Part shown: one piece after another, positions 17,453 to 25,374 of the stretch
Layout of the letters: the number at the start of each line of letters is the position of its first letter
Numbering within the stretch: position 1 is the stretch's first letter
Assembly: GCF_001424985.1 (NCBI RefSeq)
Contig: NZ_LMDA01000001.1
Location: forward strand, 877,599-941,598
Direction: 5' to 3'
DNA: 64,000 nt
Source of the DNA: Rhizobium sp. Root1212
GTDB lineage: Bacteria; Pseudomonadota; Alphaproteobacteria; Rhizobiales; Rhizobiaceae
The notes under the pieces: model-generated
What the model saw: the letters and a program-made list of their open reading frames with translations, nothing else
Database searches by the model: none
What the model was told of the DNA's origin: nothing
Program-made: the position numbers and the translations under genes

Positions 17453-19063
17453 TCACGCCGTAACGCCTGCGGTGCGGGTCTGGTGGATCTCGATCAGCGA
17501 CGGTCCCTTGCGGGCGCCGGCTTCCTGAAGCGCAGAGGCAAGGTCGGAGACCTTGTCCAGACGCACGGCGGGAACACCATAGGCCTTTGCCGTCAGGAGG
17601 AAATCCGGCGCGGAGGGTTTTACACCTTCCGGGGTGATGCCGTTGTCGACCATGAAGCTCTCGATTTCCTGATAGCCGTCATTGTTCCAGACGAGGAAGA
17701 TGACATGAGCCTCGGCATCGACAGCCGAACCCAGTTCCGCCAAGGAGAACTGAATGCCGCCATCACCGACGAGGCAGACGACCGGCATGCCCGGTGCCGC
17801 GACCGAGGCGCCGACGGAGGCCGGCGGCGCATAGCCGAGCGCGCCGAAACCGGTCGCCGAATTGAACCAGGAGCGAGCCCGTGGCGCATCGCAATAGAGA
17901 TTGCCGGCATAGATGGCCTGGGTGGAATCGCCAATGATCGCGCAATCCGGCAGCGTCTTGTAGATCGTATCGATGACCCGAATTTCGGCGCGCATCTTGG
18001 CGGTGAGTTCGGCCAGCACCTCCTTGCAGGTCGCCTCTGCCCGCTCCTTGCCTTTCGACGCGGGCTTGCCGGTCAGGAAGGCGAGGATACCGGCGGTGGC
18101 CGTTTTGGCACCGGAGAGGATCGACAGCGTCGCATGCTGGCCTCGGGCAAGCTGCGCCGGATCGATATCGGTGCGGATGAGATTGCCGAGGATCGGGAAG
18201 CCGCCATCGGCATACATGTCATAGTCCGTCTGGCCCATTTCGGTGCCGAGCGCCAGAACGAGATCGGCATCGGAGACCAGCGCGCGCACCGCCTTGAGGC
18301 TGGGGCTTGCGGGCACCCGCAGCGGATGGCCGGCCAGCATGCCGCGGGCATTGACGGTCATGACGACAGGAGCACCGATGCGTTCGGCCAGCGTGCGGAT
18401 TTCCTCTTCCGCCGTGATCGCGCCGCCGCCGCAGAGAATGACCGGGCGTTTCGCATCGCTGCAGAGGATCGCAGCCTTCTGCAGCGTTTCGGCATCGGCC
18501 CGCGGACGGGTGGCGACGGCCTTGCGCAGTATCGGCGTCGGAATGCGGGCGCTCATCACATCGGTCGGGATTTCGATATGCACCGGCCCCGGCCGGCCTG
18601 ACGTCAGCACGGCAAAGGCGCGCTCGACGACGGAGGCAAGATCGGCCGGGTTCAGCAGGGTCTGGGAATAGAGCGCCAATGTCTTGATCATGCCGTGCTG
18701 GTCGGGCAGCTCGTGCAGCAGGCCGCGGCCATGGCCGAGCGAATCGCGGCGGTTAACGCCGGAGATGACCAGCATGGGGATCGAATCCTGCCGCGCCTGC
18801 GCCATCGCCGTGATCGTGTTGGTGAGGCCCGGCCCGGTGATGACCAGGGCAACACCCGGCTTGCCGCTGACGCGGGCATAACCATCGGCCATGAAACCGG
18901 CGCCCTGCTCGTGGCGGGGGGTGATGTGGCGGATTTTCGAGGCGGCAAGGCCGCGATAAAGCTCGACCGTGTGCACGCCCGGAATGCCGAACACGACCTC
19001 GACGCCATTGGCTTCGAGCAGATCGACCAGAACCTCGCCGACCGTCTTCATCTCATCGCTCAT
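17453..19063 (-). CDS. aruI: AruI-type thiamine-diphosphate 2-ketoarginine (5-guanidino-2-oxopentanoate) decarboxylase
   Basis: 536 residues of the acetolactate-synthase-like ThDP family. The ThDP-activating Glu is E52 in PRHEQGAGFMADGYAR, and the metal/ThDP motif is GDGGIQF...NNDGYQEIE near the C-terminus. The N-terminal run VFGIPGVHTVELYRG and the ITPRHEQGAG block closely resemble Pseudomonas AruI, which decarboxylates 2-ketoarginine to 4-guanidinobutanal in the arginine transaminase pathway. Its start overlaps the stop of the AruH-like aminotransferase gene (ATGA), which supports this over true acetolactate synthase. Other 2-oxo acids remain possible substrates. Confidence 0.83.
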   Translation of the reverse strand: MSDEMKTVGEVLVDLLEANGVEVVFGIPGVHTVELYRGLAASKIRHITPRHEQGAGFMADGYARVSGKPGVALVITGPGLTNTITAMAQARQDSIPMLVISGVNRRDSLGHGRGLLHELPDQHGMIKTLALYSQTLLNPADLASVVERAFAVLTSGRPGPVHIEIPTDVMSARIPTPILRKAVATRPRADAETLQKAAILCSDAKRPVILCGGGAITAEEEIRTLAERIGAPVVMTVNARGMLAGHPLRVPASPSLKAVRALVSDADLVLALGTEMGQTDYDMYADGGFPILGNLIRTDIDPAQLARGQHATLSILSGAKTATAGILAFLTGKPASKGKERAEATCKEVLAELTAKMRAEIRVIDTIYKTLPDCAIIGDSTQAIYAGNLYCDAPRARSWFNSATGFGALGYAPPASVGASVAAPGMPVVCLVGDGGIQFSLAELGSAVDAEAHVIFLVWNNDGYQEIESFMVDNGITPEGVKPSAPDFLLTAKAYGVPAVRLDKVSDLASALQEAGARKGPSLIEIHQTRTAGVTA

Positions 19064-20262
19064 GCCCGGCGCTCCTTCAAAAAACCCTGTCCGTTCGAAA
19101 GCCGCGCGGCGAGCCTGATAATGCGGCCGCAGGCTTCCTCGATCCTGTCTTCCGGCACCGTCAGGCTGAGGCGCACGTAATCGGCGGCCTGATCGCCGAA
19201 GGAAGAGCCAGGCATGACAGCCACGCCCTCTTCCTCCAGCAGCCGAAGGGCAAAATCCTCACCGCGCAATCCGGTTCCCGAAACATCAAGCAGGATGAAC
19301 ATCCCGGCTTCCGGCGGCAGCGGCTTCACGCCCGTCGCCTCGGCAAGCGCCTTCACGATCAAGGCCGCACGGCTGCGGTAAGCCGCGCGCATGGCTGCCG
19401 ACGTGCCGATCTCATGGGTCAGCGCATAAGCGGTCATATCGGCGATGAAGGGCTGGACGCCGAACAGCATGGTTTCGGAGACCGGTAGCAGCCGCTCGGC
19501 GAATTCCGCCGGCCCGATGGCCCAGCCGCTGCGGAAACCCGGCGCAGCATGGGATTTCGAAATCGAGGAGACGACGATGGTGCGCTCGGCCAGCTCCGGC
19601 ATGTCGAAGGGCGAGGCGAAAACGCCGTCGAAGATCAGCTCCTCATAGACCTCGTCGCAGACGATCCAGAGATCATGCTTGCGGCAGACGGCGCCGATCT
19701 CCTCGATTTCAGCCTTGGTCAGAACGGCGCCGGTCGGGTTGTGCGGCGTGTTGAGCAGCAACACCCGGCAGGCCGGGGTGATTGCTTTTTCAAGATCGGA
19801 GGCCTGCATGTGGAAGCCGTGCTCGGCCTTCATCGGTACCGTGACCTGATGGGCGCCGGTGGAACGGATGACGCCTTCATAGGTCGCATAGAGCGGATCG
19901 CCCACGAGCACGCCGTCACCCGCCTCGGTCAGCCCGAGCATGACGGCAAACAGCGCTGTCTGGGTGCCGGGGAAGCACAGCACGTTCGCGGCGGTGACAT
20001 CGGCACGGCGCTTGGCGTAGCGGGCGGCGAGCGCGGCAACGACGGCCGGTTCGCCGCGGCCGCTGGAATAGCGATAACGGCCGGCATTCATGGCCCGCTG
20101 CGCTTCCGCCAAAAGCGCGGCATCCAGCGGCAGGTCGGGTTCGCCGATGGTCAGCTCGATAATGTCAGCGCCGCTTGCCTTCAACTGGCGGGCGCGGATA
20201 TGCAGCGCCCATTTGCCGGAGCCGAGGTCGGCGAGGCGGTCGGTGATCGATGAGTAGCGCAT
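19060..20262 (-). CDS. aruH: AruH-type arginine:pyruvate aminotransferase (PLP class I/II)
   Basis: 400 residues, fold-type I aminotransferase. The PLP lysine is K236 in SSISKSHAAPGFRSGW, the Asn/Pro loop is NTPHNPTGAV, and the C-terminal Arg motif is in DYVRLSLTV. The N-terminus MRYSSITDRLADLG resembles AruH. It probably transfers the alpha-amino group of arginine to pyruvate, giving 2-ketoarginine for the overlapping aruI product. A GGAGGAG ribosome-binding site precedes the ATG. Distinguishing arginine from other amino acids needs assay; the neighbour AruI is the main support. Confidence 0.8.
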   Translation of the reverse strand: MRYSSITDRLADLGSGKWALHIRARQLKASGADIIELTIGEPDLPLDAALLAEAQRAMNAGRYRYSSGRGEPAVVAALAARYAKRRADVTAANVLCFPGTQTALFAVMLGLTEAGDGVLVGDPLYATYEGVIRSTGAHQVTVPMKAEHGFHMQASDLEKAITPACRVLLLNTPHNPTGAVLTKAEIEEIGAVCRKHDLWIVCDEVYEELIFDGVFASPFDMPELAERTIVVSSISKSHAAPGFRSGWAIGPAEFAERLLPVSETMLFGVQPFIADMTAYALTHEIGTSAAMRAAYRSRAALIVKALAEATGVKPLPPEAGMFILLDVSGTGLRGEDFALRLLEEEGVAVMPGSSFGDQAADYVRLSLTVPEDRIEEACGRIIRLAARLSNGQGFLKERRA

Positions 20263-20310
20263 GGGGATTCTCCTCCACTGTCAAGGATGCCTGCCGCGCC
20301 GGCGGGCATC

Positions 20311-20937
20311 TCAATTCTGTTCGAACGGGCCGAGCGGCAGGCCGAGAAGGGCTTCGGCGGAAGCCAGAGCAATGGTCACCAGTTCGGCTTCCTCGAAGAG
20401 TTCGCCGGCCAGGCAACCTTCGAGCCAGAGACCGTCGATCATGCCGTTGATGGCGATCGCCAGCCTTCTGCATTCCGGTTCGCCATGGGGCCGGCCCTCG
20501 GCCGCCAGGAGATCGGCGATCAACCCCTGCAGATCGTTGCGAAAGCCGAGATAGCCTTCGCGGTGGATGACCGCCAGATCCGGATCGACCCGCACCTGGC
20601 TGATGAAGGACGCCCAGAGCGAGAGGCTGCGGCCGTTCGCCACCGGTGCCGTGAGATTGCAGACGATGAAGCGGCGCAGCCGCGAGCGCGCATCCCCCTC
20701 CACCTCGATGGCCTTGACCGCGAAGGTCGACAGCACCCGCCGATAGGCGTCGGCGACCATCTGGTCCTTCGAATCGAAATAGTGGCGCACGAGGCCGGCC
20801 GTGACCCCGGCCCGCACGGCGATCTGGCGCAACGTCGCGCCCTTCAGGCCAAGCTCCGCGATGCAGTCGAGGGTGGCCTCGATCAATTCTTCCCGGCGCT
20901 CGCCCTCCGGGGCACGATGAAACGTGCGCCGGGTCAT
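20311..20937 (-). CDS. TetR-family regulator (BetI-type C-terminus)
   Basis: 208 residues with an N-terminal helix-turn-helix (about 15-60; LRQIAVRAGVTAGLVRHYF) and a ligand domain like BetI. It lies between the deiminase-like gene, whose stop it overlaps by 4 bp (ATGA), and aruH, 48 bp downstream, so it is part of the same operon. The likely role is repression of this operon and perhaps of the divergent importer, relieved by arginine, a guanidino compound or a metabolite. The ligand is inferred from context only. Confidence 0.85.
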   Translation of the reverse strand: MTRRTFHRAPEGERREELIEATLDCIAELGLKGATLRQIAVRAGVTAGLVRHYFDSKDQMVADAYRRVLSTFAVKAIEVEGDARSRLRRFIVCNLTAPVANGRSLSLWASFISQVRVDPDLAVIHREGYLGFRNDLQGLIADLLAAEGRPHGEPECRRLAIAINGMIDGLWLEGCLAGELFEEAELVTIALASAEALLGLPLGPFEQN

Positions 20938-21812
20938 GCGCTGCGACGCAGAACGGGGCGCGTCAGGCAGGTCGGGCCGCCTTCGCAGGCAATGCAGAGC
21001 GCGTCGGCCTCGAAGGTCGTGACGGTGCAGCCGGCCGCTTCCATCGCCGCCTTGGTCTTGGGGAAGCCCTCGACCATGATCACCTCCTTCGGCCGCACCG
21101 GCAGCACGTTGAGGCTGAGACCGTTGCTGGCATGGAACTCATCGGCCGGTGCCTCGATCATGGTGACGCCCCACTCCTTCAGCAGCAGGTAGAACGAGGC
21201 CGGCAGCAGCGGCGCAAAGACCAGCGCCAGATCGGCAGACAGCGGGCTGATCACCGACAGCAGGTGCAGGCAGGCCTCTTCGCCCTGCCAGAGCGGCAGG
21301 TCGTAGCCGAGCACGGTGATACCGTGCGGCTCCAGCATTTCCGAAAGCTGGGCGATGCCTTCCTCGTTGGTGCGCACGCCGCGGCCGACGATCAGCGTCT
21401 CAGCGTCGAGCCAGATGCAATCGCCGGCTTCGACCGTGCCCGGCGCGGTGATTCGCCCGAGGATAGGGATGCCGGCCTTCTTATAGGCGGCCTCGTGCAG
21501 CGCCGGTTCCTTTTCGCGCAGCGGCTTGCCCATGCGCAGGATGATCGCGCCGCGATCGGTCACCAGCGACGGATCGTGGGTGAACATCGCGTCGGCAAGG
21601 CCGTCGCCCTTGTCTTCCAGCCAGAGGATTTCGGCACCGGATTTCTCGATATATTCGGCAAATTCGGCATATTGGCGCACGGCCTTCTCGCCGTCGAATG
21701 TCGGGCCGTAGTGCCACATGGCCGCATCGGCGCTCAAAAGGCTCGCCCCCGGACGGCGCATCAGCACGCGCGCCAGATTGGCCGACATGTCCTGCGAACC
21801 ATAAACCGTCAT
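20934..21812 (-). CDS. Arginine-deiminase-fold guanidine-modifying hydrolase (DDAH-like)
   Basis: 292 residues from the ATG at 21812; longer open frames run into the divergent importer and were discarded. It shows the amidinotransferase-fold catalytic set: an acid in FTHDP (D80), His in CLHLL (H183) and the nucleophile Cys282 in EGGPTCLTRP near the C-terminus, plus the RMGKPLREKE guanidine-pocket region. The size fits dimethylarginine dimethylaminohydrolase (about 255-290) better than arginine deiminase (about 410). It probably releases ammonia or an amine from a guanidino compound. As first gene of the aruHI operon it suggests a second route for the guanidino group. Confidence 0.75.
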   Translation of the reverse strand: MTVYGSQDMSANLARVLMRRPGASLLSADAAMWHYGPTFDGEKAVRQYAEFAEYIEKSGAEILWLEDKGDGLADAMFTHDPSLVTDRGAIILRMGKPLREKEPALHEAAYKKAGIPILGRITAPGTVEAGDCIWLDAETLIVGRGVRTNEEGIAQLSEMLEPHGITVLGYDLPLWQGEEACLHLLSVISPLSADLALVFAPLLPASFYLLLKEWGVTMIEAPADEFHASNGLSLNVLPVRPKEVIMVEGFPKTKAAMEAAGCTVTTFEADALCIACEGGPTCLTRPVLRRSA

Positions 21813-21893
21813 CGTCTGCTCCTGTCTGGAAAAGGTCTGGGAGGGCGGCGCCAAAAAAGCGGTCGCGACGCTATTATACGGTTGAATAATTTC

Positions 21894-21905
21894 TGCACAA
21901 GTGCA
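21894..21905. promoter_or_regulatory. Candidate operator palindrome in the divergent arginine/importer promoter region
   Basis: The 207-bp gap between the divergent operons contains TGCAC-AA-GTGCA, next to an AT-rich ATTAT...ATAAT stretch (about 21873-21890) in an otherwise GC-rich region. A TetR regulator is encoded in the adjacent operon, so this gap is the natural place for its operator. Short palindromes arise by chance. Confidence 0.25.
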
Positions 21906-22019
21906 ACGATGATCGTCATGGAACAGCGTGACAGGCAAAAATGCCGCACGACAAAAAACCAGGGGAACTGTTTTCATGCCGCCAATCTCGATGTCTCCGA
22001 TGCTGGAGACAGCCCGTTC

Positions 22020-22793
22020 ATGACAGATGAAGCCCAGGCGATTGCAGTCACCGATCTGCACAAACGTTTCGGGCCTCTGGAGGTTCTGAAAGGCGTTTCG
22101 CTCACGGCGAACCAGGGAGACGTGATCGCCATCATCGGCGGCTCAGGCTCCGGCAAATCCACCCTGCTGCGCTGCATCAACATGCTGGAGCTGCCGACTG
22201 CCGGCTCCGTCTCGATCCATGGCGAGACCATCGCCATGAAGAAAGACGGACGCGGCGGACTGATGCCGTCCAACCGCAAGCAAGTGGAGCGGATGCGCGC
22301 CCAGCTCGGCATGGTGTTCCAGAGCTTCAATCTCTGGCAGCACATGACCATCCTGCAGAACGTCATCGAGGCGCCGTTGCATGTGCTCGGGCGCCCGAAG
22401 GACGAGGCCATCGCCACGGCCGAAGCGCTTTTGCGCCGCGTCGGGCTCTACGAAAAGCGCGATGCCTATCCAGCCTTCCTGTCCGGCGGCCAGCAGCAAC
22501 GCGCGGCGATCGCCCGCGCGCTCGCTATCCAGCCGCTGGTCATGCTGTTCGACGAACCGACCTCGGCGCTCGACCCGGAACTGGTCGGCGAAGTGCTGGC
22601 CGTCATCGGCGATCTCGCCAAGGAAAAGCGCACCATGATCCTCGTCACCCACGAGATGAAGTTCGCGCGCGAAGTGGCCAACCACATCGTCTTTCTGTCG
22701 CAGGGCAAGATCGAGGAACAGGGGCCGCCGGACCAGATTTTTGGCGCGCCGAAATCCGAGCGCCTGAAGCGCTTCATCAGCTCCATCCACTAA
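22020..22793 (+). CDS. Basic/polar amino-acid ABC importer ATP-binding protein (HisP/AotP/OccP-like)
   Basis: 257 residues with Walker A GSGSGKST (41-48), a LSGGQQQRAAIARAL signature, Walker B VMLFDEPTSALD and switch His in VTHEMKFAREVA. The RRVGLYEKRDAYPAFLSGG region and the VFQSFNLWQHMT Q-loop are typical of the histidine/arginine/opine importer subfamily. The ATG at 22020 was chosen because the longer frame runs through the divergent promoter region. It is the first gene of a five-gene plus-strand operon divergent from the arginine-catabolic genes. Confidence 0.93.
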   Translation: MTDEAQAIAVTDLHKRFGPLEVLKGVSLTANQGDVIAIIGGSGSGKSTLLRCINMLELPTAGSVSIHGETIAMKKDGRGGLMPSNRKQVERMRAQLGMVFQSFNLWQHMTILQNVIEAPLHVLGRPKDEAIATAEALLRRVGLYEKRDAYPAFLSGGQQQRAAIARALAIQPLVMLFDEPTSALDPELVGEVLAVIGDLAKEKRTMILVTHEMKFAREVANHIVFLSQGKIEEQGPPDQIFGAPKSERLKRFISSIH

Positions 22794-22823
22794 ATGCTCA
22801 ACAACCAAAAACAGGGGTACAGC

Positions 22824-23606
22824 ATGCAGAAGACGTTGAAAGTGATCGCGCTGGCAGCAGTGTTGGGAATTTCGGGCGGCGCGCTCGCGCAGGCGGAACA
22901 GGTAAAGGTCGGCTTTGCCGCCGAGCCCTATCCGCCGTTTACCTCGCCGGACGCCTCCGGCAACTGGGAAGGCTGGGAAGTCGATTTCCAGAAGGCCGTC
23001 TGCGCCGAAGCCAAGCTTGATTGCGTGATCACCCCCGTCGCCTGGGACGGCATCATTCCGGCGCTGACCTCCAAGAAGATCGACATGATCATCGGCTCGA
23101 TGTCGATCACCGAGGAACGCCTGAAGACCATCGATTTCACCGACAAGTATTACAACACCCCGACCGGCGTCATCGGCGCCAAGGGCGTCGCCTTCGAAGC
23201 GACCCCGGAAGGCCTTGCCGGAAAGACGATCGGCGTTCAGGTCTCGACCGTGCATCAGGTCTACGCCAACAAGTATTTCGGCGAGAACGGCGCAACCGTG
23301 AAGGAATACCAGACGCAGGACGAGGCCAACCAGGATCTGGCCGCCGGCCGCATCGATGCGGTGCAGGCCGACGCCATCGCGCTCGGCGCCTTCCTGAAGT
23401 CCGACCAGGGCCAGGATTGCTGCGAGCTGAAGGGCAACGTCAAGGACGACGTCGCCATCCTCGGCGCCGGCGTCGGCATCGGGCTGCGCAAGGGCGAGGA
23501 CGACCTGAAGGCCAAGCTCAACGCCGCCATCAAGGCGATCCGCGAAAACGGCACCTATGATGCCTTCTCCAAGAAGTATTTCGACTTCGACATCTACGGC
23601 GGTTGA
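22824..23606 (+). CDS. Periplasmic amino-acid (arginine/lysine/ornithine-type) binding protein
   Basis: 260 residues from the ATG at 22824, preceded by AGGGG. A cleaved signal peptide (about 1-23; LKVIALAAVLGISGGALA) leads a type II solute-binding domain of the HisJ/ArgT/OccT family: GFAAEPYPPFT, GWEVDFQKAVC, ALTSKKIDMIIGSMSIT, DFTDKYYNTP. The aromatic and Asp residues of the pocket are conserved as in basic-amino-acid binders. It captures the substrate in the periplasm for the permeases encoded downstream, beyond a RIME-like repeat. Confidence 0.9.
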   Translation: MQKTLKVIALAAVLGISGGALAQAEQVKVGFAAEPYPPFTSPDASGNWEGWEVDFQKAVCAEAKLDCVITPVAWDGIIPALTSKKIDMIIGSMSITEERLKTIDFTDKYYNTPTGVIGAKGVAFEATPEGLAGKTIGVQVSTVHQVYANKYFGENGATVKEYQTQDEANQDLAAGRIDAVQADAIALGAFLKSDQGQDCCELKGNVKDDVAILGAGVGIGLRKGEDDLKAKLNAAIKAIRENGTYDAFSKKYFDFDIYGG

Positions 23607-23622
23607 TGGTTGGGGCGTTAAG

Positions 23623-23777
23623 CCCCTCATCCGCCCCGTCGGGCACCTTCTCCCCGCGCGCGGGGAGAAGGGATATGCCGCGCCTTCACGATCCCTCGGG
23701 CCAGCGGTGGAAGGAACAAGCGGCAGACTCGATCGTCCCCTCTCCCTGCAGGCGGGGAGAGGGCCAGGGTGAGGGGC
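23623..23777. repeat. RIME-like intergenic repeat (copy C) inside the importer operon
   Basis: Between the binding-protein and permease genes lies a double element. CCCTCATCCGCCC...CTTCTCCCC/GGGGAGAAG is followed by a second hairpin CCCCTCTCCCTGC/GCGGGGAGAGGG and GTGAGGGG. Its position in the transcript after the binding-protein gene resembles REP elements in other importer operons, where they stabilise upstream mRNA. Confidence 0.75.
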
Positions 23778-23811
23778 AATCCCCGAAACGAAGAAGAAAT
23801 TTGAGGACCCG

Positions 23812-24540
23812 ATGGCCGATCCAGCACCCTTCATCAACTGGAGCCTGCTTGCGCTTTCCCCGCCCGGCTGGGGCAGCGTCCTGCTTTCCGGCCTCTTCAA
23901 CTCGATCCAGATCGCCGTCGGCGGCTATTCGCTCGGGCTTCTGCTCGGCGTCGGCGGCGCCTTCGGCAAGCTGTATGGCGGGCCGATCGTCAAGGATCTG
24001 ATGGAGTGCTACACGACCATCGTGCGCGCCGTGCCGGAGCTGGTGCTGATCCTGCTGCTCTATTACGCCGGCACCGATCTCATCAACCAGTTGCTCGCCC
24101 TTGGCGGCTTGCCGAGCGTGGATATCAGCGGGCTTGCCGCCGGCATCTTCGTCATCGGCGTCGTGCAGGGGGCCTATTCGACCGAGGTGTTGCGCGGCGC
24201 GATCAAGGCCGTGCCCGCCGGCCAGATCGAGGCGGCGCGAGCCTTCGGCATGTCGCCCATCAAGGTCATGACCCGCATTACCCTGCCGGCCATGCTGCCT
24301 TACGCCATTCCCGGCCTTTCCAATCTCTGGCTGATCGCCACCAAGGACACCGCCCTGCTCGCCGTCGTCGGCTTCTCGGAGCTGACGCTGGTGACCCGAC
24401 AGGCGGCCGGGACGACAAAGGCCTATCTCCTGTTCTTCTGTGCGGCCGGCGTGCTCTATCTGGCCCTGACGCTGGTCTCCAATTTCTTCATCGGCATCAT
24501 CGAACGTCGCGCCCGGCGCGGCCTGGTGGAGGCCGCATGA
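23812..24540 (+). CDS. Amino-acid ABC importer permease (HisQ-like)
   Basis: 242 residues with about five membrane helices and the cytoplasmic EAA loop (AGQIEAARAFGMSPIKVMTRITLPAMLPYAIP, shortened here to its core EAARAFGMSP). Part of the polar-amino-acid HisQ/HisM/OccQ permease family. It forms a heterodimer with the next gene product, whose start overlaps its stop by 4 bp. Confidence 0.92.
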   Translation: MADPAPFINWSLLALSPPGWGSVLLSGLFNSIQIAVGGYSLGLLLGVGGAFGKLYGGPIVKDLMECYTTIVRAVPELVLILLLYYAGTDLINQLLALGGLPSVDISGLAAGIFVIGVVQGAYSTEVLRGAIKAVPAGQIEAARAFGMSPIKVMTRITLPAMLPYAIPGLSNLWLIATKDTALLAVVGFSELTLVTRQAAGTTKAYLLFFCAAGVLYLALTLVSNFFIGIIERRARRGLVEAA

Positions 24541-25373
24541 CGACGCCGGCGCCCGACGAAACCACCCATGCCATGGCGTACACGCCGGAAGACCTGCCGA
24601 CCGCGGCTAGCCTCTTCCAGCCGCACCGCATCCTGCTGATGGCGATCTTCGCCGCTCTCGTGCTGTCGGCGGCATGGTTCATGCGCTGGGACTGGCTACC
24701 GCAATATCTGCCGAAGCTCGGCTGGGGCATCGTCGTGACGCTCGTCATGCTGTTCAGCACGGCGTTTCTCGGCTTTCTCTTCGCCGTGCCGCTCGGGCTC
24801 GCGCAGGTCACCGGGCCGTGGCCGCTGAAGGCCTTGGCCAAGGGTTTCTGCACCGTCATTCGCGGCACGCCGCTGTTGCTGCAGCTCTGGCTGCTCTATT
24901 ACGGCCTCGGCTCGCTCTTTCCGCAGTTTCCGGCAATCCGCAGTTCGTTTCTCTGGCCGTACCTGCGCGAATCCTGGCCCTATGGCGTGGCGGCGCTGAC
25001 CATCTCGTTTGCCGCCTACGAGGGCGAGGTCATGCGCGGCGCCTTTGCCGGCGTGCCGGCCGGCGAACTGGAAGCCGCCCGCGCCTTCGGCATGAGCCGC
25101 TGGACCGCCTTCCGGCGGATCTGGCTGCCGCGCGCCATTCACCGGGCGCTGCCGACGCTGAACGGCGAAACCGTGCTGCAGCTCAAATCCACCCCGCTTG
25201 TGGCGACGATCACCGTCATCGACGTCTATGCCGTGATTTCCAAGGTGCGGCAGGATACCTTCCTCACCTATGAACCGCTGCTGCTTTTGGCACTGATCTA
25301 TATGTGCCTGACAGGAATCCTTGTTATTCTCTTCCGCAAACTCGAAAATCGCATACCAACCCGTGGTGCCTGA
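24537..25373 (+). CDS. Amino-acid ABC importer permease (HisM-like)
   Basis: 278 residues from the ATG overlapping the previous stop (ATGA). It has about five hydrophobic helices, the family RGTPLLLQLWLLYYG motif and an EAA loop ELEAARAFGMSRW. The N-terminus carries an extra polar stretch of about 30 residues compared with HisM. It is the second permease of the importer. The M20 hydrolase gene starts 2 bp after its stop, so the importer and hydrolase are almost certainly cotranscribed. Confidence 0.92.
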   Translation: MTTPAPDETTHAMAYTPEDLPTAASLFQPHRILLMAIFAALVLSAAWFMRWDWLPQYLPKLGWGIVVTLVMLFSTAFLGFLFAVPLGLAQVTGPWPLKALAKGFCTVIRGTPLLLQLWLLYYGLGSLFPQFPAIRSSFLWPYLRESWPYGVAALTISFAAYEGEVMRGAFAGVPAGELEAARAFGMSRWTAFRRIWLPRAIHRALPTLNGETVLQLKSTPLVATITVIDVYAVISKVRQDTFLTYEPLLLLALIYMCLTGILVILFRKLENRIPTRGA

Positions 25374-25374
25374 C

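Noticed and set aside
17453-19063. Acetolactate synthase (IlvB) as the identity of the ThDP enzyme
   Set aside because: Neighbour is an AruH-like aminotransferase with overlapping codons, no small subunit is present, and the N-terminal motifs fit AruI better.
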